Source: Spirochaetota bacterium (GTDB lineage: Bacteria; Spirochaetota; Spirochaetia; Treponematales; Treponemataceae). From it: 64,000 nucleotides of DNA. The notes beneath the pieces were generated by a model. That model made no database searches and was not told the DNA's origin. It saw only the letters and a list, made by a program, of their open reading frames with translations. The translations under genes and the position numbers were made by a program. The stretch is taken from assembly GCA_023438065.1 (NCBI GenBank), contig JAEXRH010000015.1, forward strand, positions 1 through 64,000, written 5' to 3'. This document shows, one piece after another, positions 21,387 to 29,656 of this stretch (position 1 is the stretch's first letter; each line of letters starts with the position of its first letter).

Positions 21387-23185
21387 ATCATGAACTTGAG
21401 GCGTTCTTCGCGGACTTTCCGGCATACGGCGGGGATGATCGAGTCCGCATCCAGGCCGCGTGGGATTTCATGGAAGGGCTCAAGAAAGAGACCTGCCGCG
21501 AATGCGGCGAGTCCTTCATGGCGCATCCCCTTCGCGTAGCCCGCATCCTCGCGCACCTCAACCTCGACGCGGATTCCATAATCGCGGCCCTCCTTCACGG
21601 GTCGCTCGAGAGCCTCGGCCTCTCGCATGAAGGACTCGAGGAGCGCTTCGGCAAGTCGGTCGCGAACATCGTCTCGGGCGCGTCCCGTATCTCCGGCGTC
21701 AAGATGGGGAACAAGACAGTCCACGAAGCCGAGGCGATCCGCAAGATGTTCTTCGCCATGGTCACCGACATCCGCGTCATCCTCGTGCGCCTCGCGGACC
21801 GGCTCGACAAGATGCGAAGCCTCAAGCAGTTCCCCGAGGACGCGCGAAAACCGTTAGCCCAGGAGACGATCGACATCTGGGCCCCGCTCGCGAATCGGCT
21901 CGGTATCTCCTCGATCAAGGACGAACTCGAGGACCTGAGCCTCAAATACCTCAACAGGGACGCCTTCGACCAGATCAAGGCCCTCGTCGCCGCGAAAAAA
22001 GGCGAGCGCGCGGGATTCCTCGAGAACGCCGAGCGCGCGATCACCGAAGCCGCCGGCAAGGCCGGCATGAAAATCTCGGTCAAGTCCCGCGCGAAGCACT
22101 TCTGGTCGATCTACCAGAAGATGAAGAGGCGGAGCAAAGCGACCGACGAGATCTACGACCTTCTCGCGATGCGCATACTCTGCGAGACCGCGAACGAGTG
22201 CTACGCGATGGTCGGCATCGTCCACACCCTCTGGAAACCGCTCGACGGCCGGTTCAAGGACTACATCGCGATGCCCAAGCCCAACGGCTACCAGAGCCTC
22301 CACACGACCGTCATGGCCGACGGGGGCAGGCCGCTCGAGATCCAGATCCGCACCCACGAGATGCACCAGGTCGCGGAGAACGGCGTGGCGAGCCATTGGC
22401 TCTACAAGAAGGGCGCGAGCAAGGAGATCGTCGACGCCGACTCGGTCTCGATCATCAACCAGCTCAAGGAGCTCTCGAAGGACCGCTTCACCGACGAGGA
22501 TTTCCTCGCGCGCATCAAGAGCGATCTTCTCGGCGACTCGATATACGTGTTCACGCCGAAGGGCGACATCGTCGAACTCCCCGCGGGCTCGACCCCGATC
22601 GACTTCGCCTACAACATCCACTCCGCCGTCGGCGAGAAGATCGTCGGCGCGAAGGCGGACGGGGCGATCATCCCCCTTTCACAGGCGCTCAAAAACACGC
22701 AGGTCGTCGAGGTCATCACGCACCCGCAGGCGCACCCGACCCGAAACCAGTACAACTCGGTTCGCACGGCGAAGGCACGGCAGAAGATCCGCGCATGGCT
22801 TCAGGAGCACGAGCCCGCGGGCGACTTCGAGAAAAAGATCGAGACGGAAAGCGAGCGCGCGGAGGTCGAGCGCGGCCGGTACGGCCACCACAAGGGAACG
22901 CTCCTCGAGGAGGAAGGCGCGGGCAAACCCGAGTTCGACGCCGCGGTCCTCAAGATCCGCGTCGGGGACACGACGAATTTCATGATCAAGTTCGCCGCCT
23001 GCTGCAAGCCCGTCCCGCCGGTCGCGATCACGGGTTACGTCTCGCGCGGGCGCGGGATCATCATCCACCGGAGCGACTGCACGAACCTCGCGCGCATCCC
23101 GGACATCGAGCACCGGAAAATCCCGGTCGAGTGGGAGGCGCCCGCCGACCCCGACGAGCCGCCAAGAAAGAAGAAAAAGAAATAA
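21383..23185 (+). CDS. rel: RelA/SpoT homologue (RSH); synthetase with degenerate hydrolase domain
   Basis: 600 aa. The N-terminal HD-hydrolase fold is recognisable but lacks key residues: HD is HG (His72-Gly73) and the ED pair is ES (Glu76-Ser77), and the early conserved His of the AHEGQ segment is missing; only His48 (AHPLRVA) remains. The synthetase domain looks intact, with SIYQKMKR, DEIYDLLAMRI and RFKDYIAMPKPNGYQSLHTTV; its RFKD form of the RxKD motif is the Rel/SpoT type. A TGS domain (about 385-445) and a zinc/CC segment (KFAACCKP) follow, but the protein stops without a C-terminal ACT domain and ends in six lysines after PPR. Likely a (p)ppGpp synthetase without hydrolase activity. 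Starts on the ATGA overlap with prmC. Confidence 0.93.
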   Translation: MNHELEAFFADFPAYGGDDRVRIQAAWDFMEGLKKETCRECGESFMAHPLRVARILAHLNLDADSIIAALLHGSLESLGLSHEGLEERFGKSVANIVSGASRISGVKMGNKTVHEAEAIRKMFFAMVTDIRVILVRLADRLDKMRSLKQFPEDARKPLAQETIDIWAPLANRLGISSIKDELEDLSLKYLNRDAFDQIKALVAAKKGERAGFLENAERAITEAAGKAGMKISVKSRAKHFWSIYQKMKRRSKATDEIYDLLAMRILCETANECYAMVGIVHTLWKPLDGRFKDYIAMPKPNGYQSLHTTVMADGGRPLEIQIRTHEMHQVAENGVASHWLYKKGASKEIVDADSVSIINQLKELSKDRFTDEDFLARIKSDLLGDSIYVFTPKGDIVELPAGSTPIDFAYNIHSAVGEKIVGAKADGAIIPLSQALKNTQVVEVITHPQAHPTRNQYNSVRTAKARQKIRAWLQEHEPAGDFEKKIETESERAEVERGRYGHHKGTLLEEEGAGKPEFDAAVLKIRVGDTTNFMIKFAACCKPVPPVAITGYVSRGRGIIIHRSDCTNLARIPDIEHRKIPVEWEAPADPDEPPRKKKKK

Positions 23186-23232
23186 AAAAAGCGAGAGGGG
23201 AACCTTTTCACGGAAAAAGGTTCCCCTCTCGC
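23184..23232 (-). terminator. Intrinsic terminator of the CBS-ACT gene
   Basis: Perfect 18-bp stem (23191-23208 with 23215-23232) with a 6-nt loop. On the minus strand it is followed by seven T residues (23184-23190), so it ends the CBS-ACT transcript. It may also block the converging rel transcript, but there is no T-tract on that side. Confidence 0.85.
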
Positions 23233-23262
23233 GCTCACCCTTCCAAATACAAACGCGCGCGC

Positions 23263-23901
23263 TTACCTGACGTCGAGGATCTCAATCGCGAAGGGCTTTA
23301 CCGCGGCGAGAAGGACGTCCTTATCGATGCTCCCGACCTTCAGGATGCACATCTTGTTCGTCACGTCGCAGCCTTCGCACACGACGAGCGAGATGATGTT
23401 TCCCGCTTTTTCCGCGACCGCGTGCGTGACCTTCTGGAGTTCGCCGGGCCTGTCGGGAAGGTACATCGTGAGCCGGACTCCCGCCTGGCGCGCGCCGAAC
23501 AGGTTGATGAAAAGCCGGTAGAGATCGCCGTCCGAGACGATCCCGACGAGGGCGTCGCCCCGCATGACGGGAAGCGCGCTGATCGAGTTGTCTACCATGA
23601 TGCGCGCGGCCTCCTCGACGACGACGCTCTCGTCGATCGTGATGACCTTCTTTTGCATCACCTTCTCGACCTTGAGCTTCGAGAGGAGGTAACTGAGCTC
23701 GTACATGTCGAGCGTCGTCGCGACGGACGGGCTCGCGTTGATGAGGTCGCGCTCGGTCACGATCCCGACGAGCTTGTTGTCCTTGTCGAGGACCGGAAGG
23801 CGTCCGACCTTTTCTTTCTTCATGAAGGCGCGCGCGTCCGGGACCGACATCTCCGGATGGATATACAAGGGGTTTCGCGTCATCACGTTCGATACCATCA
23901 T
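23263..23901 (-). CDS. CBS-domain pair plus ACT domain protein (AcuB-like)
   Basis: 212 aa, cytoplasmic. Two CBS motifs: MTRNPLYIHPEMSVPDARAF...GRLPVLDKDNKLVGIVTERDL (about 7-54) and VMQKKVITIDESVVVEEAARIM...ALPVM...LVGIVSDGDL (about 80-128). An ACT-like segment follows (about 140-212, VRLTMYLPDRPGELQKVTHAV). The architecture is that of AcuB-type proteins, which sense adenine nucleotides and amino acids, but the target is unknown. Shine-Dalgarno AAGGAGG lies 7 nt before the ATG at 23901. It is adjacent to the liv genes but has its own terminator and probable promoter. Confidence 0.88.
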   Translation of the reverse strand: MMVSNVMTRNPLYIHPEMSVPDARAFMKKEKVGRLPVLDKDNKLVGIVTERDLINASPSVATTLDMYELSYLLSKLKVEKVMQKKVITIDESVVVEEAARIMVDNSISALPVMRGDALVGIVSDGDLYRLFINLFGARQAGVRLTMYLPDRPGELQKVTHAVAEKAGNIISLVVCEGCDVTNKMCILKVGSIDKDVLLAAVKPFAIEILDVR

Positions 23902-23911
23902 ATGAAAGCCT

Positions 23912-23959
23912 CCTTGAAACTTCGTTGGTTCAATGCCTTGAAACTTCGTTGGTTCAATG
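23912..23959 (-). repeat. 24-bp exact tandem duplication in the 5' leader
   Basis: Two identical 24-bp units, 23912-23935 and 23936-23959, lie immediately upstream of the CBS-ACT gene. Each unit contains an imperfect inverted repeat (TTGAA...TTCAA), and on the minus strand the gene-proximal copy runs into the Shine-Dalgarno (CAAGGAGG). Operator pair or translational element are both possible. Confidence 0.85.
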
Positions 23960-23979
23960 CCGTATCACGCTCGCTTGTA

Positions 23980-24008
23980 AGTATAGCATATCGCGCGCGA
24001 ACGCGCAA
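23980..24008 (-). promoter_or_regulatory. Probable promoter of the CBS-ACT gene
   Basis: Minus strand: -35 TTGCGC (24003-24008, half consensus), 17-nt spacer, -10 TATACT (23980-23985). The predicted transcript carries a leader of about 70 nt that includes the tandem repeat. Confidence 0.4.
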
Positions 24009-24016
24009 AAAGCTCG

Positions 24017-24721
24017 TCAGCCGCCGAGATACGCCTCGCGCACCGCGTCGTCCCGGAGAAGCTCGCGACCCGCTCCGGACTTCACGATCGCGCCCGTCTC
24101 GAGGATGTACGCGCGCGTCGCGATGGAAAGGGCCTTGAACGCGTTCTGCTCGACCAGAAGGACGGTCGTTCCCGCCTCGTTGATCGTCTTCACGATATGG
24201 AATATCTCGTCGACCAGGATCGGCGCGAGGCCCATCGACGGCTCGTCGAGGAGAAGAAGCCGCGGTTTCGCCATGAGCGCGCGGCCGATCGCGAGCATCT
24301 GCTGTTCCCCGCCCGAAAGGGTTCCGGAAACCTGGCGCGAGCGCTCCTTGAGCCGGGGGAAAAGCCCGTATACCCGCTCCATGTCGCTCGCGATGCCCGA
24401 GCGGTCCTTTCTCGTGTACGCGCCCATGTCGAGATTCTCCCGCACGGTGAGGTTCGCGAATATGCGACGCCCCTCGGGGACCTGCACGAGCCCCGACTTG
24501 ACGATCGCGTCGGGTGCCGACTGGGTAATGTCCACGCCGTCGAAAACGACCGAACCGCCGGTTTTCCTGATGATGTTCGAAATCGCGTGAAGCGTGGTCG
24601 TCTTTCCCGCGCCGTTCGATCCGATGAGGGTGATGATCTCGCCCTCGTTCACCTCGAACGAAATACCGCGAAGCGCCTTGATTGCGCCGTAATGCACGAC
24701 GAGGTTCTCTACCTTAAGCAT
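24017..24721 (-). CDS. livF: Branched-chain amino-acid ABC transporter ATP-binding protein LivF
   Basis: 234 aa. One of two ATPases of the Leu/Ile/Val importer at the inner face of the membrane. Walker A GSNGAGKTT, signature LSGGEQQML, Walker B LLLLDEPSMGLAP and the H-loop (VLLVEQNA) are all present; GLAP plus short length assign it to LivF rather than LivG. It is the last gene of livHMGF and overlaps livG by 8 nt. Confidence 0.95.
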   Translation of the reverse strand: MLKVENLVVHYGAIKALRGISFEVNEGEIITLIGSNGAGKTTTLHAISNIIRKTGGSVVFDGVDITQSAPDAIVKSGLVQVPEGRRIFANLTVRENLDMGAYTRKDRSGIASDMERVYGLFPRLKERSRQVSGTLSGGEQQMLAIGRALMAKPRLLLLDEPSMGLAPILVDEIFHIVKTINEAGTTVLLVEQNAFKALSIATRAYILETGAIVKSGAGRELLRDDAVREAYLGG

Positions 24722-25553
24722 CGATCATGGCCTCCTCGCCCAAATACGCCTTGATGACCGCGGGATTGTTCTTGATCTCCGCGGGGTTGCCGCTCGCGAT
24801 GATGCGCCCGTAGTCGAGCACGACGAGCCGCTCGCAGATGCCCATCACGAGCTTCATGTCGTGCTCGATGAGGAGGATCGTGAGCGCGAACTGCTTCCTG
24901 ATGAAGGCGATGAGCTCCATGAGCTCCTGCGTCTCCTGCGGGTTCATCCCGGCCGCGGGCTCGTCGAGGAGGAGAAGCCGCGGATTCGTCGCGAGGGCGC
25001 GGACGATCTCGAGCTTCCGCTGCTCGCCGTAAGGGAGGTTCCGCGCGAGCTCGTCCTTCTTGGAGTCGATCCTGAAAAGCGCGAGGAGCTCGAGCGTTTT
25101 CGCGCGGAGTCTCGCCTCGTCCCGGTAAAACCGGGGCGTCCTGAAGATCGCGTCGAGGGGCGTAATCCCGCGCTGGGCGTGCATCCCGATCAGGACGTTG
25201 TCCTCGACCGAGAGGTTCCCGAAAAGCCTGATGTTCTGGAAGGTTCGCGCGACGCCGATCTTCGACAGCTGGTACGGTTTCATCGCGTGCGCGTTATGGG
25301 TCTTCCCGCGCGCGTCGGTAAAGCAGATGGAGCCCTCCGTCGGCGTATAGACCCCGGAAAGCATGTTGAACACCGTCGTCTTTCCCGCGCCGTTGGGCCC
25401 GATGAGACCGACGAGCTCGCCCTGCTTCAGCTCGCACGAAAACCCGGAAACCGCCCGGAGGCCGCCGAACACGATCGAGATCTCGCTCGCGGAGAGGAGC
25501 ACGTCGCTCATCCTGCAGCCCTTGCCGCAGGCGTCGTTCTTACTTCGCGCCAT
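24714..25553 (-). CDS. livG: Branched-chain amino-acid ABC transporter ATP-binding protein LivG
   Basis: 279 aa. Second ATPase of the importer. Walker A GPNGAGKTT, the LivG form of the signature (LPYGEQRKLEI) and Walker B LLLLDEPAAGMNP are present. The ATG at 25553 overlaps livM by 14 nt and has a purine-rich AAGGGGG 7 nt upstream; an ATG at 25511 would remove an unusual Cys-containing leader (MARSKNDACGKGCR) and matches the usual LivG start, but its Shine-Dalgarno abuts the codon. Confidence 0.93.
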   Translation of the reverse strand: MARSKNDACGKGCRMSDVLLSASEISIVFGGLRAVSGFSCELKQGELVGLIGPNGAGKTTVFNMLSGVYTPTEGSICFTDARGKTHNAHAMKPYQLSKIGVARTFQNIRLFGNLSVEDNVLIGMHAQRGITPLDAIFRTPRFYRDEARLRAKTLELLALFRIDSKKDELARNLPYGEQRKLEIVRALATNPRLLLLDEPAAGMNPQETQELMELIAFIRKQFALTILLIEHDMKLVMGICERLVVLDYGRIIASGNPAEIKNNPAVIKAYLGEEAMIDA

Positions 25554-26526
25554 CGTTCGCCCCCTTCGCGCGCATGACGCGCCGCCACGTCCGGGTAAAG
25601 GACAGTTCCTTCATGCCGAGAAGCCCCTGGGGACGGAAAAGCATGACGAGGATGAGAATCACCGGGTAGATGAGGAGGCGATATTCCTTGAGGAACCTGA
25701 GGAATTCCTGGAGATAGGTGAGCGTGAAGGCCGCTATCACCGAGCCGGTGACGCTGCCCATTCCGCCGAGCACGACGTAGATGAGATAGTCGACGCTCCG
25801 GTTGAAGGAGGAGAGGTCCGGCTTCACGAAGCCGATGAACGGCGCGTAGAGCGCGCCGGCGGCTCCCGCGACGAAGGCCGCGACAACGAAGCCGGTCATC
25901 TTGTACTTGAAAACCCCGATCCCGTTCGAGTTCGCCGCGATCTCGTCCTCGCGGACCGAGAAGATCGCGCGACCGTAGGTCGACCTGAGGAAATTCTGGA
26001 GAAGCGCGACGGTCGCGACGAGCGCGCCGATGATCACGATCCACGCGAGGTCCGCCGACGCGGCGAGTATCGTCGTGAACCGCTTGCCGTTTGCGCCGCC
26101 GGTGATTCCCTTGAGGTTCACGAACACGACGCGGAGGATCTCGCCGAACCCGAGGGTGACGATCGCGAGGTAGTCGCCCGAGAGCTTGAGCGTCGGGAAA
26201 CCGATGAAAAAACCCGCGACGGCGGCGAGCGAGGCGCCCGCGATCGCGGCGAGCGGAAGCGGCAGATGGAGGGCCTGGGAGAACCAGATGCAGGAGTACG
26301 CGCCGATCGCCATGAAGCCCGCCTGCCCGAGGGAAAGCTGGCCGGTCACGCCGCAGATGATGTTCACGCTGATCGCCATGATCGCGTTGAGCCCCGCGAG
26401 GGTGAATATCTGCGCAGTGTACGCGTCGATGATCCCGACCTTGATGAGCGCGGCCGGAAGGAAAACCGCGAGCACGGAAACGCCCGCGAGCACGGCGAAA
26501 TCGCGGGTTTTATCGGAAACTTTCAT
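25540..26526 (-). CDS. livM: Branched-chain amino-acid ABC transporter permease LivM
   Basis: 328-aa integral membrane permease with about nine or ten hydrophobic segments. Family landmarks are the GQLSLGQAGFMAIGAY block near residue 62, FPTLKLSGDYLAIVTLGFGEI, and AFVAGAAGALYAPFIGFVKP. The ATG at 26526 overlaps the livH stop (ATGA), so the two permeases are translationally coupled; a longer upstream frame overlaps livH and is rejected. Confidence 0.95.
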   Translation of the reverse strand: MKVSDKTRDFAVLAGVSVLAVFLPAALIKVGIIDAYTAQIFTLAGLNAIMAISVNIICGVTGQLSLGQAGFMAIGAYSCIWFSQALHLPLPLAAIAGASLAAVAGFFIGFPTLKLSGDYLAIVTLGFGEILRVVFVNLKGITGGANGKRFTTILAASADLAWIVIIGALVATVALLQNFLRSTYGRAIFSVREDEIAANSNGIGVFKYKMTGFVVAAFVAGAAGALYAPFIGFVKPDLSSFNRSVDYLIYVVLGGMGSVTGSVIAAFTLTYLQEFLRFLKEYRLLIYPVILILVMLFRPQGLLGMKELSFTRTWRRVMRAKGANDGAK

Positions 26527-27422
26527 ACCTTCACCCTGACCTTTGAGCCCATGATTCCCGTGGGCTTCACGAGAAGGATCACGATGAGGATCGAGAACGA
26601 GATCGCGTCGGAGAACTGCGACGAGAGAAAGCCCTTCGTCATCGTCTCGGCTACGCCGAGTATGTAGCCGCCGAGCATCGCGCCCGGTACCGAGCCGATG
26701 CCGCCGAGAACCGCCGCGACGAAGGCCTTGAGGCCCGGCATCGCGCCCATCGTCGGGTCGATCTGCGGGTACGCGGTCGCGAAAAGGATGCCTCCCGCCG
26801 CCGCGAGGACCGAACCGAGCGCGAAGGTAAACGCGACGATACGGTTGACCGAGATCCCCATGAGGCTCGCGGCGCGCATGTCGAACGAGACGGCGCGCAT
26901 CGCCTTTCCCGTCTTCGTCCAGTTGATGATGTAGTTGAGGACGAGCATGAGCGCGATCGAGACGAGGATGACGATCACCTGGATGTTCGAGACTCCGAAC
27001 GACCCGATCGGGATCATGACCGTCGGCATCGTGGGGAACTGGCGCGGGTTCGGGCCCACGAAGGGGAGCACCCGGGCGCCGTTCTGCAGGATGAGCGAGA
27101 CCGCGATCGCCGTGATGAGCGAATTGAGGCGCGGCGCCGACCTCAAGGGTCTGTACGCGAAACGCTCGATCGTGATCCCGGCGATCGCGCACACGATCAT
27201 CGAGGCGACGAACGAAAGGGCGAGCGCATGGGGCGAGGGCCCCATGGCGTGAAGTACGTAAAAACCCGTGTAGGCGCCGACCATGAGCACGTCTCCGTGC
27301 GCGAAATTGATCAGCATGACGATGCCGTACACCATCGTGTATCCGAGCGCGATCAGCGCGTAGATGCTCCCGAGGGAGATCCCGTTAATCAGCTGCTGGA
27401 GAAAAATGACGAGCGATTCCAC
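26523..27422 (-). CDS. livH: Branched-chain amino-acid ABC transporter permease LivH
   Basis: 299-aa integral membrane permease. Starts with the typical LQQLINGISLGSIYALIALG and INFAHGDVLMVGAY blocks and ends with KGFLSSQF...LVKPTGIMG. The start codon is GTG at 27422, with GAGGAG about 11 nt upstream. First gene of livHMGF; livK lies upstream behind a terminator. Confidence 0.95.
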   Translation of the reverse strand: MESLVIFLQQLINGISLGSIYALIALGYTMVYGIVMLINFAHGDVLMVGAYTGFYVLHAMGPSPHALALSFVASMIVCAIAGITIERFAYRPLRSAPRLNSLITAIAVSLILQNGARVLPFVGPNPRQFPTMPTVMIPIGSFGVSNIQVIVILVSIALMLVLNYIINWTKTGKAMRAVSFDMRAASLMGISVNRIVAFTFALGSVLAAAGGILFATAYPQIDPTMGAMPGLKAFVAAVLGGIGSVPGAMLGGYILGVAETMTKGFLSSQFSDAISFSILIVILLVKPTGIMGSKVRVKV

Positions 27423-27451
27423 CGTTATAAAACTCCTCGATAGTACTCTTC

Positions 27452-27480
27452 AGTATACCGTGATATCGATATTTTTGAAA
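27452..27480 (-). promoter_or_regulatory. Possible livH promoter
   Basis: Minus strand: -10 TATACT (27452-27457), 17-nt spacer, weak -35 TTTCAA (27475-27480). It lies downstream of the livK terminator, so it could drive livHMGF separately from livK. Confidence 0.35.
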
Positions 27481-27513
27481 GTCGCAAACGGTGCACGAAT
27501 TGAAGCCCCGCTT

Positions 27514-27562
27514 AAAAAAAAACCGGAAACGCTCGGCCGATCTTATGCCTGAGCGTTTCCGG
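27514..27562 (-). terminator. Intrinsic terminator after livK
   Basis: Twelve-base-pair stem (27523-27534 with 27551-27562; CCGGAAACGCTC) and, on the minus strand, nine T residues (27514-27522). It separates the abundant binding-protein gene from the membrane components; partial readthrough would set their ratio. Confidence 0.9.
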
Positions 27563-27595
27563 GTCCCGGTACGGCGCTGGTCGCGCCGGTAAGGC

Positions 27596-28741
27596 TTAGG
27601 GGTTAACCGTGGTGTTGTACACCGGGGTAAGCTTTCCGTCCTTCTTGACGATCTCGAGCATGACCGCGCTCTTGGTCGGGTTGCGCTTCTCGTCGAAGGT
27701 GAGGTTGCCGGTCACGTAGGCGCCCGAGGTCTTCTCGAGGGCGGCCTGGACCTTCACCGGGTCGGCGGAGCCGGCGGCGGCGATCGCGTCCTTGATCACG
27801 TACATCGCGTCATAACCGAGCGCGGCGAACGCGGTCGGGGTGGCGTTGTACTTGGCCTTGTACTTCGCGACGAAGTCGACGACCTTCTGGTCGGTCGAGT
27901 CGGGCGCGTAGTGGTCGGAATAGAAGCCGTTGAGAACCTCGTCGCCGGCGTTGTCGACGATTCCGCCCCATCCGTCGGCTCCGACGATCGGGGCCTTGAT
28001 GCCCTGCGCGCGGAGCTGCTTCGCGATGAGCGCGACGGTCGAGTAGTAATCGGGAAGGTACACGACGTCGGGAGCGGCGTTCTTGATCTTGGTGAGCTGG
28101 GCGTTGAAGTCCTTGTCGCCGGTGTTGTAGCTCTCGGCGGCGACCACGGAACCGCCCGCGGCCTCGAATCCCTTCTTGAAGTTCTCGAAGAGGCCTACCG
28201 AGTAGTCGTTGCCGACGTCATAGAGAACGGCGGCTTTCTTCGCGCCGAGGTTCCCGGACGAGAATTTCGCACCGACGGTTCCCTGGAAGGGATCGATGAA
28301 GCATACGCGGAAGACGAAGTTACCCGCGTCGGTGATGCTCGCCATGGTGGCGGCGGGAGCGACGACGACGACCTTCTGGGCCTGCGCGAGCGCGGTAAAA
28401 GCCTGGGTGCAACCGGAGGTAAGCGAGCCGATGATGATCTTCGCCTGATCCTTGGTGGTAAGCTTCTTGTAGGCGTTCACGGTCTTCTCGGCGTTGCCCT
28501 CGTCGTCCTCGGCGACGAGCGCGAGCTGGCGGCCGTTGACGCCGCCCGCGGCGTTGATTTCCTCGACGGCCATCTCGACGCCGTTCTTGGCCTCGACGCC
28601 GTACACGGCGACAGGACCGGAAAGCGGATAGATTCCGCCGATGGTGATGGTACCGGAATCCTTCTTTGCGCATCCGGCGAAAGCGAGCGCCGCGACGAGC
28701 GCGAACGCGAACGACACCTTGAGCATGGTGCTTTTGTTCAT
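27596..28741 (-). CDS. livK: Branched-chain amino-acid binding lipoprotein
   Basis: 381 aa. Periplasmic receptor of the Liv importer (Leu/Ile/Val family of binding proteins). The signal peptide ends in a lipobox (LAFAGC, Cys24), predicting a lipoprotein as is usual for binding proteins in spirochaetes. The fold is periplasmic binding protein type I: IGGIYPLSGPVAVYGVEAKNG after the Cys, and later VVAPAATMASITDAGNFVFR. AGAGGAG lies 7 nt upstream of the ATG. Ligand range (branched-chain versus other amino acids) is not determined by the sequence. Confidence 0.95.
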   Translation of the reverse strand: MNKSTMLKVSFAFALVAALAFAGCAKKDSGTITIGGIYPLSGPVAVYGVEAKNGVEMAVEEINAAGGVNGRQLALVAEDDEGNAEKTVNAYKKLTTKDQAKIIIGSLTSGCTQAFTALAQAQKVVVVAPAATMASITDAGNFVFRVCFIDPFQGTVGAKFSSGNLGAKKAAVLYDVGNDYSVGLFENFKKGFEAAGGSVVAAESYNTGDKDFNAQLTKIKNAAPDVVYLPDYYSTVALIAKQLRAQGIKAPIVGADGWGGIVDNAGDEVLNGFYSDHYAPDSTDQKVVDFVAKYKAKYNATPTAFAALGYDAMYVIKDAIAAAGSADPVKVQAALEKTSGAYVTGNLTFDEKRNPTKSAVMLEIVKKDGKLTPVYNTTVNP

Positions 28742-28871
28742 GGTTTACTCCTCTTTATGAGAGATCTTGTTGAAAATATAGTTACTTCGGGGGGTGACTG
28801 TCTATATGATTCACGAGGGAAACATCCTCAATTCCGCCGGATAGGGCGATTATCCGCCGACGTACGGGATC

Positions 28872-28902
28872 AAAAAAAAACCGCCCCTTGTCGGGACGGT
28901 TT
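28872..28902 (-). terminator. Terminator at the end of the ribosomal protein supercluster
   Basis: Stem of eight pairs with one mismatch (28879-28887 with 28893-28901), 5-nt loop, then nine T residues on the minus strand (28872-28880). It closes the S10-spc-alpha transcript after the small zinc-ribbon gene. Bases 28742-28871 hold the livK leader and little else. Confidence 0.8.
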
Positions 28903-28942
28903 TCTTTTCGCCGGCGGCGTGACCCGGTGGGGGTCCGTTTCG

Positions 28943-29119
28943 TCAGACGGCCTTGCCGTTCTTGATGGCGGCCTTGCAGACCTTGCAGATCTTCGCCTTG
29001 GCGCCGTTGATTTCCTGCTCGTAAAGAACCTTTATCTGGTCCTTCTTGCAGACGGGGCACGTTCCGCGCCCATGGTTCGGGGTGGAGCGAATGCCCTTTC
29101 CTCGGTGTGCTTTCGACAT
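28943..29119 (-). CDS. 58-aa basic zinc-ribbon protein at the end of the alpha operon
   Basis: 58 residues, very basic, with two cysteine pairs (CPVC near residue 21 and CKVC near 45) that should bind one zinc ion. The N-terminus (SKAHRGKGIRSTPNHGRG) has the Arg/Lys/Gly composition of ribosomal proteins. It is 3 nt downstream of rplQ with an ideal Shine-Dalgarno (GGAGG, 8 nt) and precedes the operon terminator, so it is transcribed at ribosomal-protein levels. It is not L31, L32, L33 or L36 by sequence. No function is claimed; ribosome association is an inference. Confidence 0.8.
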   Translation of the reverse strand: MSKAHRGKGIRSTPNHGRGTCPVCKKDQIKVLYEQEINGAKAKICKVCKAAIKNGKAV

Positions 29120-29122
29120 AGC

Positions 29123-29656
29123 TTATTCCTCCGATTTCGCGGGAGCCTTGGCCTTTTTGGCTGCGGGCTTCTTCTCGCCGTCGGCTGCCTTCTTCGGGGC
29201 GGCCTTCTTCGCGGCGGGCTTGGCGTCGGCCTTCTTGTCCTCGGCGCCCTTCGGCTCGGACTTCTTGGCCTTCTTCTCTTCCTTCTCGGAGGTGTCGAGC
29301 TTGTAGTCGACGAGCTCGAGGATCGCTACCTCGGCGGCGTCCCCCTCGCGGAAACCGAGCTTGAGCACGCGGGTGTAACCGCCCGCGCGGTCCTTCATGC
29401 GGGGACCGATCTCGGTGAAGAGCTTGGCGAGCACGGCTTCATCGGAGATAAAGCGCGCCACCTGGCGGCGGTTGTGCACCGTGTCGACCTTCGCGCGGGT
29501 AATGAGTTTCTCGGCGGTCCTGCGCACTTCAAGGGCCTTCGGCTGAGTCGTCGTGACGCGCTCGTACTTGAAGAGGGAGGTTACCATATTGCGGTGCATC
29601 GCGCGGAGGTGCGACGCATTGCGCGAAAGCGGATTAAAGCCGTTTCTATGCTTCAT
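29123..29656 (-). CDS. rplQ: 50S ribosomal protein L17 with long Lys/Ala tail
   Basis: 177 aa. Residues 1-120 are a normal L17 (MKHRNGFNPLSRNASHLRAM at the start, GGYTRVLKLGFREGDAAEVAILELV near the end of the core). About 55 further residues are almost only Lys, Ala, Glu, Asp, Ser and Pro, absent from the usual 115-130-aa L17. The start overlaps rpoA by 11 nt. Confidence 0.96.
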   Translation of the reverse strand: MKHRNGFNPLSRNASHLRAMHRNMVTSLFKYERVTTTQPKALEVRRTAEKLITRAKVDTVHNRRQVARFISDEAVLAKLFTEIGPRMKDRAGGYTRVLKLGFREGDAAEVAILELVDYKLDTSEKEEKKAKKSEPKGAEDKKADAKPAAKKAAPKKAADGEKKPAAKKAKAPAKSEE

